Assembly (NCBI RefSeq): GCF_030848805.1
Contig: NW_027269981.1
Location: forward strand, 1 to 64,000
Reading direction: 5' to 3'
Length of the DNA stretch: 64,000 nucleotides
Source of the DNA: Temnothorax longispinosus
Taxonomy: Eukaryota > Arthropoda > Insecta > Hymenoptera > Formicidae
Under the pieces are notes generated by a model. That model did no database searches, was not told the DNA's origin, and was given only the letters and a program-made list of their open reading frames with translations. Each line of letters begins with the position of its first letter. Positions within the stretch are counted from its first letter, which is position 1. Position numbers and translations under genes: made by a program. Below, one piece after another: positions 10,104 to 20,460 of this stretch.

Positions 10104-10629
10104 CCATCAATTAGAAAAGCCATGCGATCCAAGCTTAGGTCTTTGACAGCCTTATATTAGTTACTGTATACATATATGTCTATATATATACATATAGTTT
10201 TTTTTCCAACATACTGCGCGCCGATTATTTGTCGGACTTAAAACACAGTAATTGTTAGAATTAAAAACCCTTCCCTCCCCGGAATTAAATCGACTCGATT
10301 TAAATATCTAATAACTGTAAAGAAAATTTATTGCGAAAAATATTACCTCAGCCAGGGCTCGAACCTGGAACCTCCCTCATTCCGTGTAGGGCGTCGTACC
10401 AATTCGACTACCGAGGCATGTGGTAATATTTATCGCAATAGCCGGTTAATAATAGTTTGAAACGTCTTTCTCAGGCGACGTGAATAATAATAAGAGAAAT
10501 AGGATCGTAAAGATATACAATCAATTAGAAAAGCCATGCGATCCAAGCTTAGGTCTTTGACAGCCTTATATTAGTTACTGTATACATATATGTCTATATA
10601 TATACATATAGTTTTTTTTCCAACATACT
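10104..10629. repeat. 108-bp direct repeats flanking a 310-bp insert
   Basis: Nearly identical copies of about 108 bp, from ATCAATTAGAAAAGCC to CCAACATACT, lie at 10104-10210 and 10520-10629. The insert between them carries the tRNA-like element. The left copy is followed by GCGCGCCGATTATTTGTC, which resembles the arms of the palindromic element at 36292-36433. Confidence 0.75.
10331..10439 (-). mobile_element. Short inverted-repeat element with a tRNA-like core
   Basis: Outer arms TTGCGAAAAATATTACC and GGTAATATTTATCGCAA form imperfect terminal inverted repeats. The minus-strand core looks like a tRNA: box A TAGTCGAATTGG, box B GGTTCGAGCCC, and acceptor halves GCCTCGG and CTGAGGT that nearly pair. 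The would-be anticodon loop has A instead of U at position 33, so a functional tRNA is unlikely. A relative with the same box B and the same GAGGTAATATTTTTCGCAAT tail is at 61583-61626. Confidence 0.55.
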
Positions 10630-11450
10630 AACCATCCTAACCGGGGGTTGTCCGGACAGTCCGGACAACTAGTAGTTTCAGACGTCGGCTACAGGAAGTA
10701 GGGCCGGAATACGATCAATCAGGACCTAAAGAGTAGGCATCTAGGTCGCCGCCATTGGCGGACGGTTTAAACGCGACCTGGACGTCTTCTCCAGGAAGTC
10801 GACGCGGAATCGTGATCTGGGACCTCCGAGGGACCTTGCGCACCGGTCGGCGTCGTCATGAGTTCATAATTGTAAAAGTTGAATTGTTGCTACCCGGAAG
10901 TCGAAAGAGCGCAAAGCATATAGTGTACTAGCGTTGGAAATTTCCATCCCGAACATCTGGCGCACACCTGGTGTGTCGAAACGCGTAAACACCTATTGTT
11001 AAGACGTAGCATGGAAATTTCCAGAGCGGTGAAAGCGGCTGAGACCCATATGGAAGGGGAAAAACTCGGTGGTAGGGAGCCCGAGAGAGCAACGTTTCTC
11101 GAGGCAGTCTCTCGTGGTCGCTCGAAGGTAGCACTCTCGCGCGTATTATACCGGCGTATCGTAGAAGAATATTCGCGAACGCGAAACGGAATACGATTAT
11201 TAAGACTACCTCAGCGGCCATTAACAAACGGGAACGCCCGCCAACAGCGTTACGTGACGTCGATACGAAAGACGTACGGGTCTCGCGTACCTGAATCGCG
11301 AAATCGCACTTTGCGAGACGTGCGACCGCCATCTTATGTGGCAATCGTTAATTGTGAACCACCAACATTGTGCAACTATAGTTAACAATAAAAGCAATCG
11401 TTATTTGCAAAAATCCAGACGAAAATATCTTTACTTACCCGGAAACTTAC

Positions 11451-12012
11451 CTGAACAAGCGGCTGTCCGGCCATCTTGGTGATAGCGTGGTCCGATCTTC
11501 AAGGTCATCACAGATTCTACTTCAGAGGAGGCCATTGATGAGGAAACCGTGGCGGAAACCTGAAAAAAGTTGATATTAGTTGTAGTTACGCGGACAGTTC
11601 TCGTACTTACCTGGTTGTCCGGCTATCCCCTAGACGCGTTGATCCTAGACATCGGTGAGCAGCGGTGATCTACGACACAGGCGATGGTGATGAAGCAGCT
11701 GTCGACGAAACCTGAAAATAAAAGAGAATTAATAGCGTTTTACTTATATTAATGTCGGGACTTAGCCGATCAAGCGGTTGTCCGGCTATCATGGTTCCAC
11801 GGATGAGGTAGATGAATGATCGATAGTGGAGGTGAACGGCAGAGCATCCCAGAGGAGGCAACCGTGGCGGGAATCTGAAAAGTCTAAGGGTTAGGAAGAT
11901 ATTACCTGATCAAGCAGCTGTCCGGCTAACAGGTATCCCTGGCTGGCCGATTGAGGTCATACCTAGCGGTATCCAGAGCTCAGGCGATGCTTATCGAGCA
12001 GTTGTGGCGGGA
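11451..12012 (-). repeat. Array of four exon-like tandem repeats on the minus strand
   Basis: Four diverged units of 100-110 bp start at about 11451, 11611, 11768 and 11906. Each ends (minus strand) in GCCGGACARCYGCTTGWTCAG or a shortened form and most continue into GTAAGT or GTAATAT, a splice-donor shape. Most are preceded by TTTTCAG or TTTTTTCAG acceptors. Intervening stretches are 30-60 nt. One donor is GC rather than GT, and the last acceptor is degenerate. A duplicated exon plus mini-intron, or a promoter subrepeat that mimics splice sites, are both possible. Confidence 0.5.
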
Positions 12013-12181
12013 TTGAAAAAATAAAATTGTTTAAACAAATTGTTCACATTTTGGATGATTTTCATTACAAATACCTACCTTCTCGGTACATAAAGGTTAA
12101 ACCGAGTGGCGACCGATGACTAATAAGACGAAATAGCGTACCCCGTGGCCCGATTATGCATCGTTCGGTCACAACCTAACC

Positions 12182-12559
12182 TTGGAACCGGTGGCTGAAG
12201 TCACCGTCCCAAGGTCGGATCCTCCTAGCCGACAGACACCGTACGAGCCGATGGACCAGACGGAGGTGATTTCAAGGGTTCCGGGAGCCGTACAACCCAT
12301 TGAGGAAACTGACCAATCGATGGGCCTTACGGAAGCAGAGGTGCAATTGTTTATGTCGAACAACGACGCCGAGCAATTGGCCCTGTTCCAGACGTTGCCG
12401 GAGGTCATCGAGGAGGAGATAGTGGCCCAATGCGGGGAACAGCCCGCTGGACCGCAGAACGAACAGCCGAGCCAATCGAGGGACGAGGAGAGCGTCGAAG
12501 ATCAGCCCGATCAGACCGAGGCGTCGGAGACAGCGGCGGGAGCAGCGACGGCCCCGTAG
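12182..12559 (+). CDS. Acidic Gln/Glu-rich ORF of unit B, 125 aa
   Basis: Open from the CCTAA tract to the stop at 12559, with low-complexity acidic composition (AEAEVQLF, LPEVIEEEI, RDEESVEDQPDQTE). The opening residues resemble the unit A ORF. A leucine-bearing segment (NNDAEQLALFQTLPEVIEEEI) might be helical. No family is recognised; a retroelement polyprotein end is possible. Confidence 0.4.
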   Translation: MEPVAEVTVPRSDPPSRQTPYEPMDQTEVISRVPGAVQPIEETDQSMGLTEAEVQLFMSNNDAEQLALFQTLPEVIEEEIVAQCGEQPAGPQNEQPSQSRDEESVEDQPDQTEASETAAGAATAP

Positions 12560-12959
12560 AACATAGCCCACCCCGATTGCGCAAAGACACACGATTCCGG
12601 AAAGATTGGCCAATGAGAGAGGTCGTTCCGATGTAACGCGTGTGTAGAGATCTTTTTGAGTTTATTTTATTTTATTTTGAAGTTTATTGTTTAATTTTAT
12701 CAGTTGATTAAGTATTCAGAAAGTTTTACGCGAATTACGCGACTACCGACCCAAGAGGTCTCGTTTGATATTAATTTTATTATTTTATACTTATAACGCA
12801 TGTAGCGACCAATAGGAGCGTAGGGAATTAAATACACAGTATTTTATACAAGACAAGCGCAAGCGAACAACCGAAAACCCTTTCAACCAATCCCACGCAT
12901 CCCAAAGTGAATATCAGTAGGAGCGAAAACAGAGCCATCGCGAGAACCAATCACAGGCC

Positions 12960-13091
12960 ATGGACTCTGATAAATTCAGAATAATAGTTTTTGCATTCAT
13001 TTTCATTCTTTTTGCGATTTCTATCGTATGCATATTACTTTTAGCTCATTCGCATTCAGCGGGAGCACACCAACCGTATTATTTACCATAG
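12960..13091 (+). CDS. Small membrane protein ORF 1 (unit B), 43 aa
   Basis: Homologue of the ORF at 7079-7207. It shares MDSDK and the hydrophobic core FAISIVCILLLA, while the tail (SHSAGAHQPYYLP) has diverged. Its start is preceded by CCAATCACAGGCC as in unit A. It ends 28 bp before small ORF 2. Confidence 0.6.
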   Translation: MDSDKFRIIVFAFIFILFAISIVCILLLAHSHSAGAHQPYYLP

Positions 13092-13119
13092 AGTCAGTAG
13101 AGTCAATAGAGTCAGCGAG

Positions 13120-13284
13120 ATGCGGCTTAAGGAATACTTGGTGGTCACTTTGATCATATTTATACCTTTGATTATCAGTTTTCCAGAAATACATACAGTT
13201 AGCATGATATTCGTTCTATATACCTTATACATCTTATTGTTAAGCCTCGAGATCGATCCTAGATTGATTCCCGACGAGCGATGA
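13120..13284 (+). CDS. Small membrane protein ORF 2 (unit B), 54 aa
   Basis: Same length as the unit A copy and conserved throughout (MRLKEYLVVTLIIF..., LYTLYILLLSLE...), with mostly conservative changes. Two hydrophobic stretches suggest a two-pass or hairpin membrane peptide. Retention of an open frame despite many silent differences supports a real protein. Confidence 0.65.
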   Translation: MRLKEYLVVTLIIFIPLIISFPEIHTVSMIFVLYTLYILLLSLEIDPRLIPDER

Positions 13285-13792
13285 ACCAATCACGTCGAGT
13301 TAAGCGTGTATTGCGTCCGAGGACCAATAGCGTCCGTTTTACGTACTTCAGTTTTAATTATGCATGTTTCACAGTTTTATTGCAGTTTTGACACAACGTC
13401 GAGTAGCGACAGCCAATGGGGCGAAGCCCTGATAATTTTATATCGATTCGTCGAGTTTTACCTTTATTTTCATATTTACAGACTGTATTGTCGACGACAG
13501 CCAATAGGAGCGAATCCTGGCTAATTTCACATTATTCGATTATTTTTTAAGTTTTCTAAGGCATTCAGCCTATCGGAGCGCATTGAGCGACTCTGCCGAA
13601 CGAACGCAGCGATCCGACCAATCAGAGACGAGCATGGCTCGAAACAGCGAGATTCGCGTTATGATGCGTTTAAACGTTCAATTACAATTACTTTTATGTT
13701 TTCCCTGTCGAAACTGTTAAGAATTATTATTATTTTGTATGCGACACGCATTTCATATACTTACCGTCGGAATACTTACCGATGACGATTTC

Positions 13793-13836
13793 CCGTCCAA
13801 TGATTGGGCGAGACGATCCCACGAAGTCCGGTACCT
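13793..13836 (-). other. Candidate antisense mini-exon, unit B
   Basis: Minus-strand acceptor TTTCTTTCAG, a short conserved block (GGGATCGTCTCGCCCAATCA), then two GTAAGT donors, matching the unit A structure. The preceding intron-like segment (GTAAATATC to CAG) is about 53 nt and keeps the AATTCTCYTTTT tract. Confidence 0.35.
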
Positions 13837-14723
13837 GAAAGAAAAGGAGAATTAATCGATGTATTGATTCTAGTACGTGATATTTACCTGCGTAGCGTTG
13901 GATCGTCGAAACGACCTATGATTGGTCACTCGGAACCGCTCCGAGTGACTAGCCCGCGAACACGCACTTTGTGCTGTTGCGACGGCTGGCATTGGTTGAC
14001 GCAATGCGAAGACCGCAGCGAGAGCCCATGTCCGCCGTCCAATCGAGATTCAGCATCGTGATTGAGCTGAGCCAGTAAACCGGCTCAGTTAGTTGCCAAT
14101 TGGTCAACGACACTCGAAGGATCGTGTCGCCCGTGAAGCAGCGACGCGGTTGGCCGAGGGCGAGGAGACGCGCGAAATGCACGAGACTCGCGCCGAAATG
14201 AGCGGCGTTGCGCCGGCGCGAGCAGCCATAGTGGGAGAGCGAGACCCGTTCCTCCCGGACAGTCCATCGTTGGCACTTGAAGCGGCAACTCGTACTTCGG
14301 TTCCGCGTAAATCATTCGAACCCGATCGACTTATCCCGTTGTCCGCTAGCGACATTAGCGTGATTATTACAATTTATTCGTGTTTGCGCGATAACGGGAG
14401 TTAATTGTGCGACACGCGAACGACCCGGAGAGTCGATACAAGCTCAATATCGTCGGTACCGTTGAGAACGTGTCCGCGATCGTAGCACATGCTGTAAACC
14501 AGAGAATTATTAAATTGTTATTTGTTTATAATAAACAAAGAGTGTTTATTCGCGACCCCGGTCAACATCCTGTCCGAATATCCGTGCTTTACGTGCGCAT
14601 TACCAGGGCGTGGCCGACAGCCTTGAACACGTCCGCGACGTAGAACAGCGGCAGCCGTTACGCTGGAAGGAAGGAAGGGGCAACGCAACGCATCAAGGTT
14701 TCTGTATAGATCCAGAAAATACA

Positions 14724-14733
14724 GTGGCGACCG
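14724..14733 (+). promoter_or_regulatory. Primer-binding-site-like motif, unit B
   Basis: TGGCGACCGT follows AATACAG exactly as in unit A, with the same downstream CAGCCCAAGTAGTAAGTGGCT. The match between diverged units supports functional constraint on a priming or splice-donor site. Confidence 0.45.
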
Positions 14734-14813
14734 TAATTTCAGCCCAAGTAGTAAGTGGCTATTTATTCAATTTCAACAGCGTCAATCGTTGATCCGGTCA
14801 CAACCTGACGTGA

Positions 14814-15789
14814 GATTTTCACTTAGCCGACGAGACCGAGCTGAGCACGGCGCGGGCCGCGTTCGACCTGTGGTCGCAGCATTTGGCATTGACGTTCGAA
14901 CGCACCGAAACAAATGCCGACATTATAATATCTTGGCGACGCCTACGTCACTATAACACGAATACCAAGGTAAACGGAGCAATTTGCTCGAACAAATTCG
15001 ACGTCCCGGCAACGTGCTCGCCCACGCGTCTCTCCCGACGGACCAAGCGGGGTTCGTCTCCGAGGTGCACGTCGACGGGGACGAGCCGTGGCACATTTAC
15101 ATCAATAAACATCCCAAGCGTCACGTTTGGTCGATCGATCTGGACGGTAGACGTACAACGGACCTTTAGCCCTTTCAAATCACATGAGCTTTCTTCACGA
15201 CAATTACACGCGCGTAAACGCCGCCTATCAATCCCCATCCGGCGATCTCGTCGTATTCGTAGATAATTTGGTATATTTGGTTCAATATCCGAAATTTAGT
15301 CTGCGGTTAGGTTGGCCGAAGACCTTGCAAGAACTCGGATTTCCCGAAAACACGTTGATCAACGGAGCGGTGAACACCCACAGAGGACGTTCCTTCGTGG
15401 TGTTCAACGGTAACTCGGTAGGCGAGATAGACGAATGCGACAAGGACAAGAGAGTCGCCAAATTTACGCCCCTCGAGGCCGTTTCCCGGAATACCAACCG
15501 GCGTGACGTCGATCTTCCGCTACGTCGACGGCAATCTGTACTTCACCACTCGGGCGCAGTTTTACAAATTCAACGAATTTACGAGGACCGTCTCGTCGGC
15601 CGGTAAATTCGATCTGCGGATACTAAATATCGTCTGCCCTAAGGCCGAACTGTTGTAACAGTTGCGCGATCTCCTCGATCGAATCGTACGCCTCAATGAT
15701 AACTCATTAACGTCACCGGCGAGCGATTATTCGGACAATGACGACAGTGGCGTTCGGCTTTCCGATTGCCGCATCCGCCGAAGGAAGTA
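14814..15789 (+). pseudogene. Matrix metalloproteinase with hemopexin domain, broken
   Basis: The first frame (14814 to about 15003) matches the start of an MMP catalytic domain (ARAAFDLWSQHLALTF, ADIIISW). The next frame continues with GPGNVLAHA, HVDGDEPWHIYINK and WSIDLDG, typical of the family. A third frame from 15184 is hemopexin-like (AAYQSPSGDLVVF), and a further shift near 15481 completes it to the stop at 15656. No signal peptide or propeptide remains, because unit B abuts at 14813. The zinc-binding HExxHxxGxxH motif is missing at 15165-15185. MMPs occur in insects and in several insect DNA viruses; the GC-rich intronless look favours a viral or retrocopied origin, but this is not settled. 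After the stop, about 43 more codons are open to 15788. Confidence 0.75.
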
Positions 15790-15948
15790 AAGGATCGCGC
15801 AAATTTCCCACACCACGCCACGCGACATAAGTAAGATCTTTCCTACTTATACCGATGTGTCCTTCCAAAGCATCAGTATCGCATCGTCGGCCGAATACGA
15901 CGCGTCGGAAAAAAAATCAGAAACGGTCACCGCAGCGCGCAGGGCGAA

Positions 15949-16584
15949 ATGTTCTTGACGTTGGCCGATCGACCCGCGCCGAGGGGTATTTCTCCTCCGG
16001 AGACGACGGATTCGGAGGCAAACGACAACGGCAATAAAATACGAAAGATCAGTTTGATGGACGATCGTCATTATTGTCGTCATCGTCAGGAGTCGCGTTC
16101 CTGTTCTCACCCTCCCACCGACATGCCCGTCGAATTGCCCGCGGTGCGCATTCTGACGACACGTTATCTGCTGACGACGACTGGCTACAAGTACATAGCC
16201 ATAGGTATCACAATTAAGTCGCCGTGGTACAGTATACATACCACGCCTTCGTACGTGGATATCGCCCTGGGAGACAAACAAGGCAGGGAGATCTCCCTGA
16301 CGCTCGACATGTGGAAAGGACTGGTCGAGCGCAAACGCGACATATTGTCGTGCATGGAACACAGTCTCTCCGATGGAACTCGCCGCCCCTCGCCGATGTC
16401 GATCGAAAGGATGACGCTGCGATTCGGAGTGCTCAACAACATGCCGATCCTACGTATGGAGCTACCTAACTTGGCTCGCGTAGCGATGGTGCTCAAAACC
16501 CTGCTCACGCTGTACATACGATCTTCAATTTTGCGTCGATCGCGTCGTCTCGGCGCTGAGCAGGGGGTCCAAACTCCCTCTTGA
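15949..16584 (+). CDS. Unidentified ORF, 211 aa, virus-like
   Basis: GC-rich ORF beginning MFLTLADRP with a basic/acidic low-complexity N-terminus. It then has a compact, probably folded part from about residue 65 (PAVRILTTRYLLTTTGYKYI, SLTLDMWKGLVERKRDIL, MTLRFGVLNNMPILRMELP). The frame may open further upstream through an A8 run at 15909-15916 where a shift is plausible. It follows the metalloproteinase remnant directly and shares its base composition. I do not recognise the family. Confidence 0.4.
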   Translation: MFLTLADRPAPRGISPPETTDSEANDNGNKIRKISLMDDRHYCRHRQESRSCSHPPTDMPVELPAVRILTTRYLLTTTGYKYIAIGITIKSPWYSIHTTPSYVDIALGDKQGREISLTLDMWKGLVERKRDILSCMEHSLSDGTRRPSPMSIERMTLRFGVLNNMPILRMELPNLARVAMVLKTLLTLYIRSSILRRSRRLGAEQGVQTPS

Positions 16585-17340
16585 AAAAGTGGGGGACACT
16601 TTCAGCGCCGTCTATGACATGCACCTAGAGATATGAACTAAAATAAGTAGTGGGGGAATTGGCGGTACTTTAAACTGTACATACGCGTGCATATACCTTA
16701 TAGCAAGTAATTTCATATACAATTTTATAATATATATAAAATTTAATGCAAATGTAATTAATAACTAATATTATTTCATTATTATTTTACCTATATTGAT
16801 ACTTTAAACATATTTTTTTTCATAAATACATACATGCAATGCATTACATTTTTTCGTCCCACTTTAAACAGACTGCGGACTATCGGATATCAATATCAAG
16901 AAATATTAAATATCCGGTGTGATTAAAAAAGGTGATGCAATACACATATGTGTCCCACACATCACTTATACACAAGCACACACAGATTCATACATTACAA
17001 TTGAAATATACAATGAAATAAACACTATGAATAATACATATAAAACACATATACAATAAAATACAAAATAAATACATGCATATACACACATAAATATTAA
17101 ACACCCTATATTCTTCATTCATTCCACTACATTTCTTCTCAGATGCTACCATTTTGCTTTCGCTAAAACGTCACATCTTTCTTCCGATCTTATCTCCACC
17201 CCTAGCCACCTACAACCTGAAGGCATGCCTTCCTGTAGGGAAAACCTGAAGGCATGCCTTCCTGTAGGGAAAACATAACTTCTTCAGGTAGATAATTGAT
17301 CGGAATAAAAGGACCTACTTATGTTAAATTAAACTACTCA
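16585..17340. other. AT-rich intergenic stretch with a 30-bp tandem duplication
   Basis: No coding signal is seen. A 30-bp unit containing AACCTGAAGGCATGCCTTCC, with GAAGGCATGCCTTC a perfect palindrome, occurs twice in tandem at about 17213-17273. The surroundings are simple AT-rich sequence with (ACATATA)-like tracts and may be the terminal region of the adjoining P-like element. Confidence 0.5.
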
Positions 17341-17427
17341 TACTCGCTCACTCTATACAATAATAATTATTAAGTAATACATTGTTTTTGTTTCACAAAT
17401 TCTTAACATTTTTAAAATGAACTTTTT

Positions 17428-19701
17428 TTAATTATTTTTATTATTTTTATTATTTGTACGCATTCGTCTACTTTCCAATATATCATTTAGAACATCGCGT
17501 TGTACAATTTCAATATCACAATTATTTAATAATCTATTCTTCTTATTACACCACAATACAATAGTTTTCAATGTAATTATACGCATTACAATTTTTGATA
17601 TATCATTATAATGTTCAATACACACGTGCCAATCTGTATTGAAAGTACATGTTTCCAAATAATTTAATATAATTTGCAAAATATTTCGTTGATGATTTCT
17701 CGTTCTTAATACTTTATTAACTAAACATATTACTTGTCTTATATAAACTGGAAATTCACTACTTCTTAAATCATGTTCACATTCGATACAAAAGTTAACT
17801 TCTTTCAAAATTAATCGTAAAATTTCTTCCTGATTATCTAATGACGATGCAATAATAGAGTCATCGCATACATTTATATTTGATTAATTCTGATTCTTCA
17901 TTTTCAAATGTATTACAAATATGTTTTTCTTGTAAATATTTTTCTAATGTAGATAATATTCCACTATCAGATTCTTCGCAATTACCACGTGTTAAGGAAA
18001 CTGATTTCACGTTATTAACTAATAAAGTGAGAAATGACTCTTGAAATTGTTTAGGTGTCGGATTAACATTACGTATAGCATGGCTTCTAATTTGTCCAAA
18101 AAAATTTTCCAACGGATCTTGATTACAATAACGCGTATTTAATTTATGAAAATTATATTGATCATGAAGTACTTTCCAAAGTTTTTCAAAACCATTAACC
18201 GTAAATAACCAGTTTTTTAAAGACGGTACTGATGTAATAATTTTATGTGACATTTTTTCTACATATGCCATATTATGTAATTTATTTTTCGCACTCACCC
18301 AGAACGCGTGATGTTTACTGTTTTCGGTTACTGGACGTCGCAGTTCATTGCTGTTGTCATTTTTGGCATCTCCATTTACAGAATCAAAAAGATTATTGAA
18401 GAAATCGACGGCTTCCAACGTTGCTAATCCTTCTTCTTCTTTGATGTTAATATCTTTGTTATCTATATTCACAGTTACTGCACATATACAAACACATGTA
18501 TTTACATATAATTTGCATATAATTCTTATTACAACAATGGCAATTTGACCCTCATATTGATCAAATTTTTTTTATCACGATTTGATCAATATAAGATCAA
18601 ATTAACATATTTTGACTTTTCTGTTTTTTTTTTAATATGTATTTTGTACCTTCTTGATAATTTAAATATGTATTTATTATAAAAATACTTACATTTCGAT
18701 CTTACAAACGTTTCGATGACGCTGGCCATTGTGCCGCTTAGAACTTGTACTGCGTGTTTTACACGCATTTTTTAAATTTTATTTTCAATAATGTGTTCCG
18801 GTGTGATTTTTCTTAAATGTGGACGGGTTACATGTAACGCTTTATCCATAATCCATGCAGTTATATCCCACGATGCTATTTCTGTCGCATTATTATTTGT
18901 AACTTTCATAGCCAGGTCTTTCGTTAACAAATTATTTCTAATGCCTTTGATGAGATGCGGTGGGTCGAATAACGGTATAATTTCATTATCCCCTATTTCA
19001 AAAGTTTCACCTAGTAACAGAGTAAACATTTATAACAATGCATTTTATTTTTGCTAACATAATTACTGTGTATCCATATGACTACGTGCATGTATGTATG
19101 TGTATTATACTCACGGTCTGATCTATTTTCTAATTTTCGCTTTTTATTGCTAATAGATATTAATTCTTTTATCGCTGCTGTATTGGAAGATCCTTGGTCA
19201 CAGATACTAGCAACAATGAAGAAGCCTGCTTGTTGTAATTTTAATATGTTCTTTGATGCATCTAACTAATTGTGCGGTATTTGTCTGTTTATCACAAAAA
19301 TTAAATAAAACCGGCATTTTCCAACCTGAATATAATCTTCGTAGCATAAAAACTAAAGAATGATCCGCAAATTTTTGCGTACGATTGTTACTCCAATCCT
19401 CAAAACCACATATGATATCCTTTCGGCGATCATAAGTAAGTTTGGGTTGGATAGATACATTGTCCCACATAAGAATGCGCACTTTCTCCTTCCTTGACAT
19501 TTTTGGAGCTAAACTCTTCAAATGTCTCAGGATGAAAGGGTTCAATCCAGGAATCAAAGGTATTTTATGTAACACCGACTGCAAAGTTTGAATAGATGGA
19601 ATTTGTTTAAAAATTGTTCTTAAAGAGGTATAAGCATGCTTCCCCATTGTCTTGTATAAAGTTAATGCAAACGCTTTGTGTTTTGCATTATATCGTTGTC
19701 C
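17428..19701 (-). pseudogene. P-element-type transposase, catalytic part
   Basis: Exon 19115-19701 encodes the RNase H-like start (YNAKHKAFALTLYK, EKVRILMWDNVS, SICDQGSSN). Exon about 18693-19041 holds IIPLFDPPHLIKGIRNNLL. Exon 17861-18477 and on to 17428 holds the typical LNTRYCNQDPLENFFGQIR. Lesions: a frameshift near 19235, a TAA at 18772-18774 and a frameshift near 17864. Family members excise and insert DNA using these acidic residues; this copy cannot make a full protein. Confidence 0.85.
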
Positions 19702-20232
19702 CTAAAAAATATTCAACTTTATTAATAGCTAAATATTCAAGTTAATACATGCAAGTGCAAGATTAGATATAAATGATTAGAAACTAGTATTTTTAAATTC
19801 ACACTTAAATCAAATCTTTAGAAATTAAAATTTAATCCGTCATATTGTTGTGTCTGTTTTAATTTATGTCCTTACGCGTATTATATAAATACGATTAAAT
19901 TATTAAAATTTTAGACTATATACAATAACCTTAATTATATAAGCACAAACTAAAAATACAAAATATTAAGCACGAGTGTATGTAGCGATTTAGCGTGCAC
20001 ATGCATTATTGGCCAGTGAACAGGCGCGGATGTATTATATGTAAGTTTAGAAATTTGTAGAATCAGAAAAACCATCCAAACTATTCAAGAGGATATTTTT
20101 ATAAAGAAAATGCACTACTTTGTTTTAGTCATTATTAGTTACAAGCAATGTCTTTTTGTTTTTTTTTCGATCATATAATCACACCAATAATAAAATAGTA
20201 AAGTAAAGAAAGATTCATATACATATGTAATA

Positions 20233-20429
20233 TGTTGGCGGGTGATAATTAGAGTTTGTTTCTATATAACGCGGTTTTATTCAGTATAGAATTACAACGA
20301 TTATGGTTACACGTGGTCAACCGTGCGACGCCAGAAAAAGAACTGAACTGAACTGTGAGTATCAGAAAATAGAATAGATAGGCGTCGGTAATGTCGCGAC
20401 CAGTTAGTTCGAGTGGAGCCACTCCAACA
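20233..20429 (-). repeat. Copia 3' LTR
   Basis: 197 bp, nearly identical to 23471-23675 but lacking about 8 bp near its end (CCACTCCAACA against CCACTTCGTATCTCCAACA). The close match implies recent insertion. Confidence 0.93.
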
Positions 20430-20460
20430 CCTCCCCTCGAAGTCGTAGGCTCGAGCTAGG

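Larger units (their letters stand above)
8938..12173 (+). mobile_element. Tandem LTR-like unit C (middle, divergent)
   Basis: It begins with (CCTAA)3 after the unit A tail and ends with TGGCGACCG (12103) about 70 bp before the next CCTAA tract, like its neighbours. An acidic reading frame at 9030-9118 (DEDEPDFASPSSEEG) precedes an AATAAA near 9181. It lacks the small membrane ORFs and instead holds 128-bp tandem repeats, a tRNA-like inverted-repeat insert and an antisense exon-like array. It may be a different family inserted in the same register. Confidence 0.45.
12174..14813 (+). mobile_element. Tandem LTR-like unit B
   Basis: It opens with ACAACCTAACCTT, then the acidic ORF, the two small membrane ORFs, CCAAT-rich sequence, antisense mini-exon, AATAAA near 14532 and TGGCGACCG at 14724. 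It is collinear with unit A but clearly diverged. At 14813 it ends abruptly against the metalloproteinase-like sequence. Confidence 0.55.
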
